DNA of 64,000 bases, from NCBI GenBank assembly GCA_933207985.1, contig OW240912.1, positions 77,130,829 through 77,194,828 of the forward strand. Reading direction: 5' to 3'. The translations under genes were made by a program, and so were the position numbers. The stretch is from Pelobates cultripes. Taxonomy: Eukaryota > Chordata > Amphibia > Anura > Pelobatidae. This document shows, piece after piece, positions 12,878 through 24,311 of the stretch; the stretch's first letter is position 1, and each line of letters begins with the position of its first letter. The notes under the pieces were generated by a model that worked only from the letters and a program-made list of their open reading frames with translations, was not told the origin of the DNA and made no database searches.

Positions 12878-13056
12878 CAGGTGATACTCGAAAAATTTGA
12901 ATATCGTGCAAAAGTTCATTTATTTCAGTAATGCAACGTAAAAGGGGAAACTAATATATGAGATAGACGCATTACATGCAAAGCAAGATAGTTCAAGCCG
13001 TGATTTGTCATAAGTGCGATGATTATGGTTTACAGCTATTTTTCGAGTATCACCTG
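12878..13056 (+). mobile_element. Mariner-type MITE, copy 1
   Basis: Inverted termini CAGGTGATACTCGAAAAA / TTTTTCGAGTATCACCTG with TA on both sides (12876-12877, 13057-13058). 179 bases, no ORF. The first 130 bases recur inverted at 13243-13371. Confidence 0.75.
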
Positions 13057-13058
13057 TA

Positions 13059-13242
13059 CTACACCATAAACACAACACATTAGACCTATTTACACAGCCA
13101 CACTATACCACTAACATCTACCTCTACACACACACACACAAACTCACAAGCAAACTCCAAAATCATTCACAATACCCTTTCGTGATCCTTTCCCATTTTT
13201 GTCCTTTGATAGCCTACTTATGAAAACATCAGAGAAAAAGAG
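13059..13242 (-). repeat. Segment between mariner copies, homologous to 1.5 kb
   Basis: Reverse complement of the sequence at 1514-1758, with a shorter CA/TG tract. It sits exactly between the complete MITE on the left and a truncated inverted MITE on the right. Confidence 0.7.
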
Positions 13243-13371
13243 AAATCACGGCTTAAACTATCTTGCTTTGCATGTAATGCGTCTATCTCATATATTAGTT
13301 TCCCCTTTTACGTTGTGTTACTGAAATAAATTAACTTTTGCACGATATTCAAATTTTTCGAGTATCACCTG
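13243..13371 (-). mobile_element. Mariner-type MITE, truncated inverted copy
   Basis: Reverse complement of 12878-13010 with a few mismatches, ending GAGTATCACCTG next to TA (13372-13373). Together with copy 1 it gives arms of about 130 bases able to fold back. Confidence 0.75.
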
Positions 13372-13450
13372 TACATTGCATGTTTAAGACAGCCTCTAGT
13401 GGCTGTCAATCAGACAGCCACTAGAAGCGCTTCCTGCTGTTTTAGCATAT

Positions 13451-16237
13451 GGTCTCAAGGGTGAGTCCACACATGTGGAGAATTATTTCTCTTCATGTTG
13501 TAGTAGATGTGTACGTGGAACTTGCAGATCAGAGTGCATTTTGCTATTGATGGTCCTTGATTTGTAACTTTTCTTTATAAATAATTGAGACTTTAGTTGT
13601 TTGTTGTGTTATTCAGTGTTAGAGCAGATGCGATGGTTCTTTGTAGGTTGACTGTGCATGATGCCTCTTTATGTATAAGATGGGTGGAACCTGTCTGTAG
13701 ATTTTCTGTATGCAGATGTGTTGAGAGTGCTATCTGAGAAGGTCACGGTTGTGTCCACAAAGTTCACGTATTGTGAAGAGAAATCCATATTAAGGTTTAT
13801 CAATGGATGGAAAGAGTTTAAAGAGCCATGAAATTGCTTTGGTTCTCCTTCTCTGTCTGTCCAAATGATGAATCACCAACGTAGCAGTAGCATTTGTAAG
13901 GTTTGTAGTTTTGTGTTTCAAATATCATGACCAAAATGGTACACTAACCCAGACCATTATAAATGAATACGGTTAATTTTAGTACAGCCTGGGGGAATTT
14001 TTTTTTCCGACTGTGCCTTAATAAGCTACATTCATTCTCCTTGTTTGTTATGGTACTGCTTTCTCCAGAATATTGAAGCATTGATGCTATTTCATATGCA
14101 TTTAAACAAACACTCATTTAATACCCAGAAAAAAATTGTTTTCTCTGAGGCATGATTCAAAGAAACAGCTATTTACTGAAAGTCCCAAAGATGTTGTATT
14201 AACTCTGTACGGATCAGTAGCTATTCATGGTTTCATAACAATGTGGTCTTTAAGGACTCTATGACAGCATGGGGTGTCCTGCTTATTTAACTATTCTTTA
14301 GAAACTAGTGATTGGATAAACAGAATGTTCAGCTTAGGAATAGGCTATGTCTGTCTCATGGTACAGGAGCCTGTGTGGAACATTGTGTGCACAAGCAATA
14401 CATTTCTAGGGAAGGAGAAGGGAGGACCTGCACAAACGTTTGAAATACAGAAACATGCACGGTTTTATCCAGGCGTCTATAGTTACTGTACTCTGGAGTA
14501 GAATCTCTAAAACATTTTAAACCTCCAATATTCACGCAAAAGAAGAACAAATGACATAGAATTACTATGCTGTAATTACTCTTCTGTATATAATGATACT
14601 TTTTTAAGTGTTTTTGAAGAGCAATCATTACTAATCCATTAGCTTGCCCTCTGCTCATCAGTTCCAGCGTTCCAGCTATTAGCTATTACAATTTCATGGC
14701 TGCAGCTGATCATAGACTAACTTTCCAGAAACTCGCCTGTCTCTCCGAAGCTAATAAATGGTTATTGAGTGCAAAGCTCTGTGTAGGATAAAGTAAGTGG
14801 CTCATTTCAGAATACAGTGATAGAAGAAGCTCACATCACTCAGACAGGTGAAGAAGAGTGGGTGATTAGCTCGCCTGCCTTTTGTTTCACCTATAACCCC
14901 AGCCTCCCTTTTAAATACCCCATTAAGCCTGCAGTTTTTGGATCGTTGCTCTCTACCCAGTCTAGTTTTATCCACTGAGCAATGTGCCTTATTCACGTAG
15001 TGTGGGATGTCCCTACTTTAATACCAACATCTCCTCCAATGGGCCAAACTGTTGGATGTCTTTGGTCCTTAACTGGTTCTTTTATAACATTCCTTCCAAT
15101 GTGTTTTATTTTAGTTTAAATAGGAAACTGATGTCTAGATATTTTTTTTTCTATTCAAAGTGACACCAAATCATGATTGCAAGGTGCAGTTTAATAGCTC
15201 AGCTGTTCTCGTTCAGAGTTCATGAAGCGATCACTTTGCTGTTCTTAAATTATAATGAGAAATCACAGTTTAAGGCTCTGGTTACAACACAGGAAATGAC
15301 TCATACTTTTTAAGGAAAATCTGTTCCTACATTCAGAGTCCTCTAGCAAAAAATGTATGATGGCATGTGATGTAGCTTTTTAAAGAGACACATAATGAGG
15401 TCACATACATGTTGCTAACTAAATGAATAAACACAATAATTTTGTAGCTCCTCCCACATTGTCTCCTGCAGTCTACAGGAAGTGTTGAGATAAATACAAA
15501 GAAAGACACTGCAGTACATATGATATGCTCGTGCTCAGTCATCTCTATCCATGTCAATGAGAAATGTAAGCATGATACAGAGCAGAGTTACTGGTTTATT
15601 GAGTCCTATTTCTATCCATACAGATATAGATTTGTAGATTTTGACATACATAGTGTGTTTAGTGTTCAAATCCATTCCAAAATACATCTTAATTAACAAG
15701 ATTTGTATCAGCGTGTTATTATTTTTAACCCCAGGAAAGTAACGTTATTTAAATAAATATAAATAAAATTAGATGGTGTGAGTTTCATTTACATAATTAA
15801 AAAAAAAAAATCATTTTAGAGGGTAATAAATATACTAGGGTGAGAAAGGCCATTTATTTCTGGAAACAGTTGTCACTTGACTCTGTTCCTCGCCCTCCCC
15901 TGAAGGTATATTTTAGGATTCGTCAGTTTTTTAAGATTATCATGAAAGCACGTTCTTTAGAAGTTATTTCTGAATGCCATTGCAGTCTCATTTAGTACAT
16001 AAATCTCAGTGAGTTATTTTGTTTACTAAACCAAGCATAGTGAAATATCACCTGAGAATTACACATTTTTGGTCAAATTCCCCCAAAAATGTCCAAGAAA
16101 TCTATGTTTTTCAGTTCATCGATTTTAGCCTCAAATTTTTGATTTGCATTGAATTCCCAATGATCTACACTTTAGTGAACAGCCCTAATAGTGTTTGCTG
16201 TCATAGTTTATCAGGTTTACTAACAGGTGCAGGCAGG
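13451..16237. other. Unassigned intergenic sequence
   Basis: AT-rich sequence with no recognisable exon, RNA gene or defined repeat. Confidence 0.45.
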
Positions 16238-16499
16238 CAGTGGTGGAACTACCCTACTCCAGGGGACCCGGCCGCCCTGCTGGGGCCGCACGTTCAGGAG
16301 CCCATAAGAGCATGGGCCATCCGATGTAAATTAATTTCCAGGGTCCTGGTCAGCGATGTGGCGCTTTAACAGCGCGACCGGGCCCCTGTGATGACATCAG
16401 AGGCTGGGAGGAAGTGACTGCCCCGGTCACTCTTCCCAGCATACACAGAGCCCACACGAGAGGAAGGACAGGAGTGAGTCAGAGGGAGAGAAGGGAGTC
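16238..16499. mobile_element. hAT-like left terminus
   Basis: Begins CAGTGGTGGAACTACC and is GC-rich, with GAGGCTGGGAGGAAGTGAC also seen at about 30890 in another hAT element. It is cut at about 16500 by the tail of the LINE that follows; the matching right end was not found. Confidence 0.45.
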
Positions 16500-16712
16500 A
16501 TATTTATTTTATTTATTTAGTTATAAAATATTTTACCAGGAAAGATACATTGAGATTTCTCTCGTTTTCAGGTATGTCCTGGGTCCAAAAAACATTGCAC
16601 TGTTACATTAGGGTACAATAAAATACAAATACAATACAAATACAAAATACAAAAACAATATTAATACACAATATATACCAAATTTACCATAGAACACGTA
16701 GGAAATATATAA

Positions 16713-19667
16713 TCACCCATGACATGTGCATTCTTTTTTGAGGTATGTAGAGAGGGATCTCTTAAAGGACTCTGGGCTTGGGGAAGATTTTAAAGTGTGC
16801 GGGAGGTCATTCCACAATTGCGGCGCTCTGTAGGAGAAGGAGGATTGAGCCGCTTTCTTTTTGTATCGAGGTAGACTAAATAAAGTGCTGGTACTGGATC
16901 GGAGATTATAGGAAGTGGGAACAGCTGGGGAGAGTATTTTGCTCAGGTAGGATGGGAGTTTCCCAGAAAAGCTCTTAAACACAAGGCTGGAAAGGTGAAG
17001 GGTGCGTCTGGATTCCAGCGAAAGCCAGTTTAGTTCTTTTAGCATGTCACAATGGTGGGTCCTGTAATTACATTGTAGCACAAATCGTCAGAATGAGTTA
17101 TGCAATGTATTGAGTTTATTAATGTGGGATTGCGGTGCAGATGCATATACTACATCCCCATAATCAATGATTGGCATCAGCATTTGCTGTACAATCTTTT
17201 CCTTTACTGTAGGGCTTAGGCAGGATTTGTTTCTGTACAGAGCACCTAGTTTTGGATAAAGTTTACATGCAAGCTTTTCTATGTGAAGGCCAAAAGATAG
17301 ATTGGGGTCTAACATCATACCCAAGTATTTGAAAGAGTGGACTGCGGTCAATGTGCCATTTGAATTTGTTTTGATGGATAGGTGGGAATTGTGTAATTTG
17401 GGTACTGGTCCAAAGATCATTGTGACAGTTTTGTCAGTGTTTAGAAAGAGTTTGTTTTTTGCGATCCACTTTTCTACCTCTGTAAACTGGTCTTGGAGCA
17501 CAGCCTCAAGCTGCGGTAGCTCGGATTTGCTCACATAGATCACTGTATCGTCTGCGTACATGTGTACGTTTGAGGATATGCAGACATTAGGTAGATCATT
17601 TATAAATAATGTAAATAGTAGGGGGCCGAGAATGGAACCTTGGGGAACACCACATGTGACAGGGAGAGGGAGGGAGTCGCTGTCAGATATGGACACATAT
17701 TGCGAGTGATCCGATACATACGATTGAAACCAGGTTAGTGAACAATCACCAATACCTGAGTTTTTAAGTTTGTGCAGTAGAATGTCGTGGTCTACTGTGT
17801 CAAAGGCCTTGGCAAAATCAAGGAAAATAGCTCCAGTTAGGTTTCCTTATCCCATGCCAGTTTGGATGTCATTGCAAACTTTTAAGAGGGCAGTTGTAGT
17901 GGAGTGATTCTGGCAAAAGCCCGATTGATCAGGAGTCAGATAGTTTGATTGTTGGTAATACTCACATAGTTGCGTATGGACAAATTTTTCTGATTTTTGA
18001 CAATACCGGAAGCAATGATATTGGGCGATAGTTAGAAACCAAAGTAGTGTCACCACTTTTATGGATAGGCACTACTCTGGCAGTCTTCCAAAGTTTGGGT
18101 ATGTATCCAGACACCAAGAATTCGTTAATTAGGCTTGCGACGGGTTTAGCAATTGCCGGCGCACAGAGCTTCAATAGCATTGCTGGGATTTGATCAGGTC
18201 CAGACTGTTTTTTTTTTATTTTTAGATTATTTAGGTGTTTTTTAACGACACCAATGGGTACAGGTCTAAAAATGAACTTGTCTATATTGGGCCTTTGCAA
18301 ATTTAGTGGTGCCTGATCCGCATTTGTAGTTGCAGGATGCGTGTCATTTATTAGCTTGGCAATCAGGGCAGTAGAGCATCCGACAAAATAATTGTTAAAG
18401 GCATTTGCTACATCTAAGGGAAGTTGCAGGGTTTGGTTACCCACTTTGACAGTGGAGGGTTGGGAGTGGATTGGGGGAGTTTGTAATTTATTTATGACTT
18501 TCCAAAAGTTTCTAGGTTTTGATAGGTTATTGTTCAGATTTTCACTGAAATATTGGGCCTTGGCCAATTTTGTTTGTTTTGTGCATATATTTCACCATTG
18601 TCTATATGCACAGTGATCATTCATAGAGCCAGTACGCTTGAACTTTGACCACAAAGAATCACGAAACTGGTACAGTTGGATGAGGTCAGCTGTGATCCAG
18701 TTCATATGCGCTCCTTTTACCCTCACCTTATGCAGTGGGGCATGCAAATTCCAAATTTGTAGGAGTTCAGAATGAAAGAATTCAACAGCACAGTCTAGAT
18801 CTGGGATAATGTTTAATCTGTGCCATGGGAGGTTCTTGATGTCATTAAGAAAGGATTCAAGATTACATTTTTTGAAGGACCTGATGATTGTAAACTTGGG
18901 AGAGGATTTAATAGCCTTTATTTTGTGCACACAGTACACTAAACAGTGATCACTGAAAGTGTTTGGGAGAACACCGGCCTCCTGGATTCTATCAGGAGAA
19001 GTGGAGAGAATCCAATCGAGCAGGGTATGGTTATGGCTTTTAATGTTTATGCGAGTTGGGGACGAGATTAATTGCGTTAGCTGCAAAGTCTTAAACAGCG
19101 TGCAAGAACTATTATTTTTAGAATTCAGGCATCAATATTAAAATCTCCAAAGACCAACAGTTCACTTTTGGGGTTTTGAGCTATGGTTCATCTAAGGAGA
19201 TGGGCTATGTCAGATAGGGAATGCACTGGGGAGCTAGGTGGGCGGTAGATTCCTGCAACAATGATTGATTTACTGCACGGGATCTCAATTGTACCAGAAA
19301 GGAAATCAAAGGTGGCAGGAGGGCTAAGGGGGTAAACTTTATGGAATTGTCAACATAAATAACAATGCCTCCTCCTCTCTCTGCTCTGTCATTTCTAAAA
19401 CATGAATAACCCTGTATTGCAAACGGCGGTGTCTGGTATTTTAGTCGTTAACCATAATTCTGAGAGTACAATGATTTTTGGTTTGTAATGGGAACACCAG
19501 GCTTGCAGTGCATCCAGTTTAGGGGGCAAGCTACGGATGTTGCAGTGCACAAAAGAGAGGCCTTTTTTAGTGGGGAGATTAGGACTAGAATTATCTGGGG
19601 GACCAGGGTTAGACTCCACATCATTTGCAAGGGCAAGTAACATAAGGAGTAGGAATTTGGACATCAT
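16713..19667 (-). pseudogene. LINE ORF2-like endonuclease/reverse transcriptase
   Basis: Reading the minus strand from 19667: a hydrophobic start with the 2A motif; then an APE endonuclease region (HCNIRSL, LSELWL) to 19395; then broken frames at 19086-18592 and 18567-17962 (the latter with SNYRPISLLP, reverse transcriptase block), 18056-17847, 17696-17088 (GVPQGSILGPLLF, catalytic YADD at 17547-17558, FKYLGMMLD) and 17081-16713 (C-terminal region with PQLWNDLP). Frameshifts or stops separate every pair of segments and part of the endonuclease (about 19090-19390) has lost its frame, so the copy is dead. The catalytic YADD itself is intact. A Rex1-like assignment is preferred; CR1 or L2 is possible. 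Confidence 0.8.
19599..19622 (-). other. 2A ribosome-skipping motif
   Basis: The minus strand encodes DVESNPGP, an exact match to the D(V/I)ExNPGP consensus of 2A peptides, preceded by a Leu/Ala-rich stretch and placed about 17 codons after the putative start at 19667. 2A motifs are known at the N terminus of some CR1/L2/Rex1-clade retrotransposon proteins. In this copy the downstream frame is broken, so the motif is a relic, but it is itself undamaged. Confidence 0.75.
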
Positions 19668-19730
19668 TTTTGTTTGGCCATATAGTGAATGGGAGACTTT
19701 ATAGTTTTGTGAGGAGGGGTAGGATGGGAA

Positions 19731-20347
19731 GGGAATCAGTCTTCCAGAAGGCTACCTGTTGTAAATGGCCATGGAACAGCTGATGGAGCTCTGAGTTCTA
19801 TGCTGGACTGGGTATGTTTAAAAATCAGACTGTGGGAGAGAGATGTATATTAGGGTCAGATGGGCTAAGAGATAGGGGGGGTGCATAGATGGACATTTGA
19901 TTTAAGGAAAAACAAAGGGTAAGATTGAGAATTACAGAGATAAGACCATTAAACAAAGAACAAGAAAGATATATGGGCCTGAGCTGGTTAAACTAACTTT
20001 TAACATAATGGGCAAAGACAAAGGTGATAAAATACTTTGCATGAGGGAGGAGGGAAGAGGGCGACGGAGGTACTGGGGGCCCGGACTCGCCTCCGCCTCA
20101 GACGCACGACACCACAACCCAAGCCAGAAGATCCCAGATCAGACCACGTCATACAATAACCAGGACTGCCACAGTTGACAGATAAAACCCCACTTACACC
20201 ACGTCCGGCTGGACCCAAGACATACTATAACAACCCAGACAAGACCACCCAGACGATTAGTGGTGAACGTGTTACGCCCTTATGACTGGTACGGACACAT
20301 CCACCACACGAGTGACACAAACCAATGACTCAAGGTGACGACGCGAC
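19731..20347. other. Possible LINE 5' region
   Basis: Partly GC-rich sequence between the LINE start and the next hAT element; may be LINE 5' UTR or older debris. No ORF with a domain. Confidence 0.3.
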
Positions 20348-21685
20348 CAGTGGTGGATCCAGGGGGGGGCAACGGGGCAATTGCCCCCCCCGAGAAATCC
20401 GCCGGTCTCCCTCCCCTGCCGGCTGTCAGCACATGCAGGTGCTAGCCCTGCAATGTGCCTGTGGACCGGGGAGGGAGATCAGAGATCTCCCTTCCCGGTC
20501 CGCAGGCACTGTGCTGACAGCCGGCGAGGGAGGGAGTGAGAGGGAGGACCCGGGGGCTCAGGCTGCAGCTCCTCCGGGTCCTCTTCTCGTGAGATTTGGA
20601 GCGTTGCCGCAGTTACCACGGCAACGCTCCAAATCTCGCGAGAGTGAACTCTATCCCTGGAGCGTGGGCTAGAGTTCACTCTCCACACTGGGACCACCAA
20701 TGAATCACCACTGGGACCACCAGGGATCGAAATATGTCCCCCCTCCTCCCCAGTAAAGGTAAGAAGGGAGGGGGGACATAGGATATTTATTTTAATTAAA
20801 TTAAAAAAATATATATTATAAAAAAAAAGCCACACATACATTGCCCCTAATACCGCCCCCCCATTCACACAAACTGCCCTGCCATACACACACACTGCCC
20901 CCCCATTCACACAAACTGCCACCCCATACACACAAACTGCCCCCTATACACACAAACTGCCCCCCAATACACACACACACTGCCCCAGCCACACACACAC
21001 TGCCCCATACACTCACTGCCCCCATACACACAGAGCTGCCCCCCATTCACAAACTGCCCAGCCACACACACAGAGCTGCCCCCCATTCACACAAACTGCC
21101 CCCCAGCTACACACAAACTGCCCCCCCATACACTGAAACTACCCCCACATACACACACACACTGCCCCCCATACACACACACAAACTGCCCCCCCCATAC
21201 ACACGCTTGCTGCCCCCCCCATACACCTTTTCTCCCACCTTTGCTGCTCCCCCATACACACACTGCTCCCCATACACACACACTGCCCCCATACACTGCC
21301 ACCCCATACACACACATTGCCCACACTCACACACACACTGCAACTGTTACACACACATACTGTCCCACACATACACTGCATCCCTGACATACACTGCCGC
21401 CCTCACTCACACACTACAACCTTCACACACACACTGCACCCTTACACATTGCACCACTCACATACACCACTGCTCCTATGCCCTACTACAGCCCCATTTC
21501 CCAGCAGATCTCAGGTAAGTTGTCAAACTGTTCTTAACCAGTTTGACTACTTACTGTGGGAGGGGGTCCCGGCACTATTGACACCATAACCACTACACTG
21601 AGCTGTAGTGGTTATTGTGTCTGGATTATTTCTTTAAATAATCTACAAGTGCCCCTCCCGAGATCAGGCTCTGGATCCGCCACTG
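20348..21685. mobile_element. hAT-like element with CACA minisatellite
   Basis: Termini CAGTGGTGGATCCAGG and CTGGATCCGCCACTG are inverted repeats. Inside, in order: a GC-rich palindromic region (arms around 20590 and 20625, containing GGAGCGTTGCCG and its complement), the box AAAGGTAAGAAGGGAGGGGG, an AT-rich stretch, a CACACTGCCCCC minisatellite (20835-21470), and a hairpin AACCACTACA / TGTAGTGGTT at 21588-21613. No target duplication is obvious. Same family as 54224-55327. Non-autonomous; frames over it are artefacts. Confidence 0.7.
20835..21470. repeat. CACACTGCCCCC minisatellite
   Basis: Imperfect units of about 20-30 bases (CCATACACACACACTGCCCC-like) within the hAT element. Confidence 0.85.
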
Positions 21686-21967
21686 TGGCCAGGTAGATGA
21701 GCTTTACTTACATGAACCTGTCCCTCACAGGCACCACCATCATTTTCCTGTCATTCCTTTTGTGCTCCTAGTGCTAGGAGCCAATGTCACTACTGTACTC
21801 TCGTATATGAGCGAGAGTACAGCTTTAAGGTCTATGGACAATCCAATGAAACTCAATGAGTTAACGGCATTTTGCGGCCCCAGCGGTTGTAAAAAAACAC
21901 CAAAACACACAAAGAAATACATTATGATTGAAGTCTTCATCCACATTTTCAACCGTGCAACGTCACC

Positions 21968-22162
21968 TCAGCTTTCTGCTTGTGAGGGCTGCAGGGAATG
22001 TTGTCTGTCTGACCCTCTCTTCCCTTCACAGAGGACACTCTGGCTATGAAACGTTGGTAGGTGGTCAGGCTTTATTATGGCCGTCAAAACACCTACTTGC
22101 TGCTCTGCACCCGTATCAATCATGAAGGGACTTTTCTTTCCCCCTATTGTTACTTCGACCAT
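21968..22162 (-). pseudogene. Retroviral protease fragment
   Basis: A short minus-strand frame with an IGG motif then the aspartic protease active-site IDTGA (DTGA codons at 22106-22117). Only the N-terminal half is present before the frame degrades. It follows the gag fragment with a frame change, as expected for gag-pro of a gammaretrovirus-like element, but mutations prevent judging whether the change was programmed. Confidence 0.65.
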
Positions 22163-22346
22163 AGGCTCTGCTCGGCCAAGGGGGATGGAGCCTGGTCTGT
22201 ATCAATAGTCCTCCATGACTGTATCAGCCAGACCCACAAAGTCCCTATCATCCTTATTCCTTGGTCTCTGAGTAGGGGGATAGTATCTAACTTCCTGGAC
22301 GTCTACTCTGGTACTACTGTCACTCCCTCCAAGACTTCCTCTTCCT

Positions 22347-22844
22347 CTATAACCAACTCGTCCCCCTTTTCTCCTCTTGTCTAAAACTTGCTTTATATTC
22401 CCTCTCTGGGCAGTCACTTTTCCAATGTCCTTTCTCTCTGCAATATGCACATTGATTTCTGCCTAATGGTAGCCTGTTAGCCCTATTCTCACCTCCCCTT
22501 TCTATCTCTCCTCCTTTTCTACCCACACCTTTAATAGCTACTGCTAGCACATCTACTTTCTTTTTCATCCTGCGCTCCTCCTCACGATTCGTTTCAGCTT
22601 CCCTTTTTATAAACACCCTGTTTGTGACTTCCATTAGCTGTGTTATGGACATCCCTGCAAATCCCTCTAACTTTTGCAATTTCCTGACAAATGCCTGGCT
22701 GACGAATGCTGAATTAATCATATGAGAATTTTCAGGGGTTTTCGGGATGAAAAAGGGGTATAAAGTCTGTGATTCAAGCAGTCTCTCATAAAAGGCACTG
22801 GGAGATTCATCAGTTTTTTGTAATACTTCAGCTGTTTTCGACAT
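22347..22844 (-). pseudogene. Retroviral gag, C-terminal capsid and nucleocapsid
   Basis: A 165-codon minus-strand frame: a capsid C-terminal region (ESPSAFYERLLE), a basic linker (TNREEERRMKKK), then a zinc knuckle C-x2-C-x4-H-x4-C at 22410-22451. Gag structural protein of an endogenous retrovirus; it overlaps the preceding capsid frame by a frameshift at about 22830-22844. Confidence 0.75.
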
Positions 22845-23330
22845 ATACTTTCATACCCGTAATAATAGCTTGTTGGTAGTCTTTCAAATGAGTCATAACA
22901 GCACAGTTTATGTTCCTAAAAGGATCCGTATTAGGGAAATGGGCAGAAGCCCAAGCCGCTGGGTTCACTTGGTTCTGGGTACAGGCAGTTTCCTCAAGAG
23001 CTTTAAGGGCCACTTGATTAATATGGGTCCTTTCCTCGGAAGTGAATAAAGTCAATAGTAACTGCTGACATTCAGCCCATGTACGGTTATGGGTCTGAAT
23101 AATTGATGTAACCAAGTCAGTCATAGCTTATGGTTTGTCCGTATATGAGGGGTTATGGGTCTTCCAAATAAACAGATCGGTAATTGTAAAGGGAACGTAT
23201 ACAAATACAGGGTCTCCCAATTCCAACTTGCCATTGCCATCAATGTGTGTTGGGCCAGGAATAAAGCCGAGGGACATTTGTAAATGCCGGGTTGGAGGGT
23301 ACCAGTAGTCATACGTGTTAAAACCGGACT
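22828..23330 (-). pseudogene. Retroviral gag, N-terminal capsid
   Basis: Minus-strand frame 23124-22828 with the conserved AECQQLLLTLF block, preceded (about 23220-23130) by a PFTITDLFIWK block read in another frame and ended by a stop close to 23127. Matrix sequence further upstream is not recognised. Confidence 0.65.
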
Positions 23331-23795
23331 ACGGACATTTGTAGAATATTGTGGTCTAACAAGTTCTGGTTGGGGGTCGTCAGGTGGGTAGAAGAAGGCA
23401 AATCAATCATATCAGTTTGTAATTTAGAAAGGGGGATATCTCGGATAAGGCTGGGAGTGGCCAATCCGGTAACAAAAAAAGGGTAAAAGTGTATTCCAGC
23501 GTTTTATACCATTGACCATTTCGTCCAGGTGTATTTTAGACTCAGGTAGTAGGATCAGGGAGCAGTGCCTGTGAAGGAATTCCCACGCTCAGAGCGATAT
23601 GGAGGAGGGAAGGAAAAAGACACGGATATAGTGTTGTATATTGAGATCTTAAGTGATGGTAAATGAAGGGAAAGGAATTGCACTTACAATTTTCTGGAGC
23701 CTATACTCAGCTCCAGATATGTGCGCCTGGACGGTACAAAGTATTTTAGACTCAGTTACTGTCACTGAAAGGACACAGGGTTCAGGAGTTATAGT

Positions 23796-23898
23796 GCTAT
23801 GTCAGTGGTTATGGTGATGTCAGTAGTTATGGTACAATGTCAGTGGTTGTGGTATTGTCAGTGGTTATTAAACTATCAGTGGTTATGGTGTTATGTCA
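23796..23898. repeat. TCAGTGGTTATGGTG minisatellite
   Basis: Five imperfect units of about 20-25 bases. Confidence 0.7.
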
Positions 23899-24311
23899 TT
23901 GCTGAAAATTATCTGGTTTAATGGACTCAGTTACTGTTATTAAGAATTCTCCTCACAATTTTGACTGTTAATAATAAAACTGAACAATAATAAAATACGC
24001 TAAAATACACTCCTACCAAAAAGGGCATCAGTTCAGAGTACAAAGAACCAGTATGGGAAGTCACAGGAATAGGTTTGTCCAGGACAGATGAGCTGGTATC
24101 TGAGGTGTGTGAGTGGGTAGGTGGAGACAATGGGGCAGGGGAAGTGGAAGCCAGAACACACATGTGCACACACACAGGATCCTCACACATTTCACAATAT
24201 TAATGATCTCTCACAAAGTTAAAAGCCACCAAAAGCTATACAATTATCTATACAGTTAATCAACGTCTAAACCACCCGAACGCCCAATATTACTACAACC
24301 CCATATCAATA

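Larger units (their letters stand above)
12756..13450. mobile_element. TTAA MITE split by a mariner foldback
   Basis: Left part 12756-12877 starts TTAAAGGAACACTAAAAGCA. The right part after 13374 includes the inverted repeat CCTCTAGTGGCTGTC / GACAGCCACTAGA, also found in the copies at 27.1 and 27.9 kb. The 0.5-kb mariner structure (12878-13371) interrupts it between TA dinucleotides. Confidence 0.5.
16500..19730 (-). mobile_element. CR1/Rex1-type LINE, near full-length, broken
   Basis: An AT-rich tail (ATTTATTT units at 16500-16520, the 3' end on the minus strand) is followed by antisense reverse transcriptase and endonuclease coding sequence up to a start near 19667. APE-endonuclease plus reverse transcriptase with no RNase H seen, and a tandem-repeat tail rather than poly(A), fit the CR1/L2/Rex1 group. 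It inserted into a hAT remnant. The 5' UTR limit is uncertain. Confidence 0.75.
21966..23600 (-). mobile_element. Endogenous retrovirus fragment (gag-protease)
   Basis: Antisense capsid, nucleocapsid and protease sequence in retroviral order. The capsid wording (VPFTITDLFIWK, CQQLLLTLFTSEER) and single CCHC knuckle point to a gammaretrovirus-like ERV. No reverse transcriptase, envelope, primer binding site or LTR is recognised here. Frames are broken, so the copy is old and inactive. The 5' limit near 23600 is approximate. Confidence 0.7.

Noticed and set aside
20841..21518. 225-codon open frame rich in Pro, His and Thr
   Set aside because: Low-complexity CACA minisatellite inside a hAT element.
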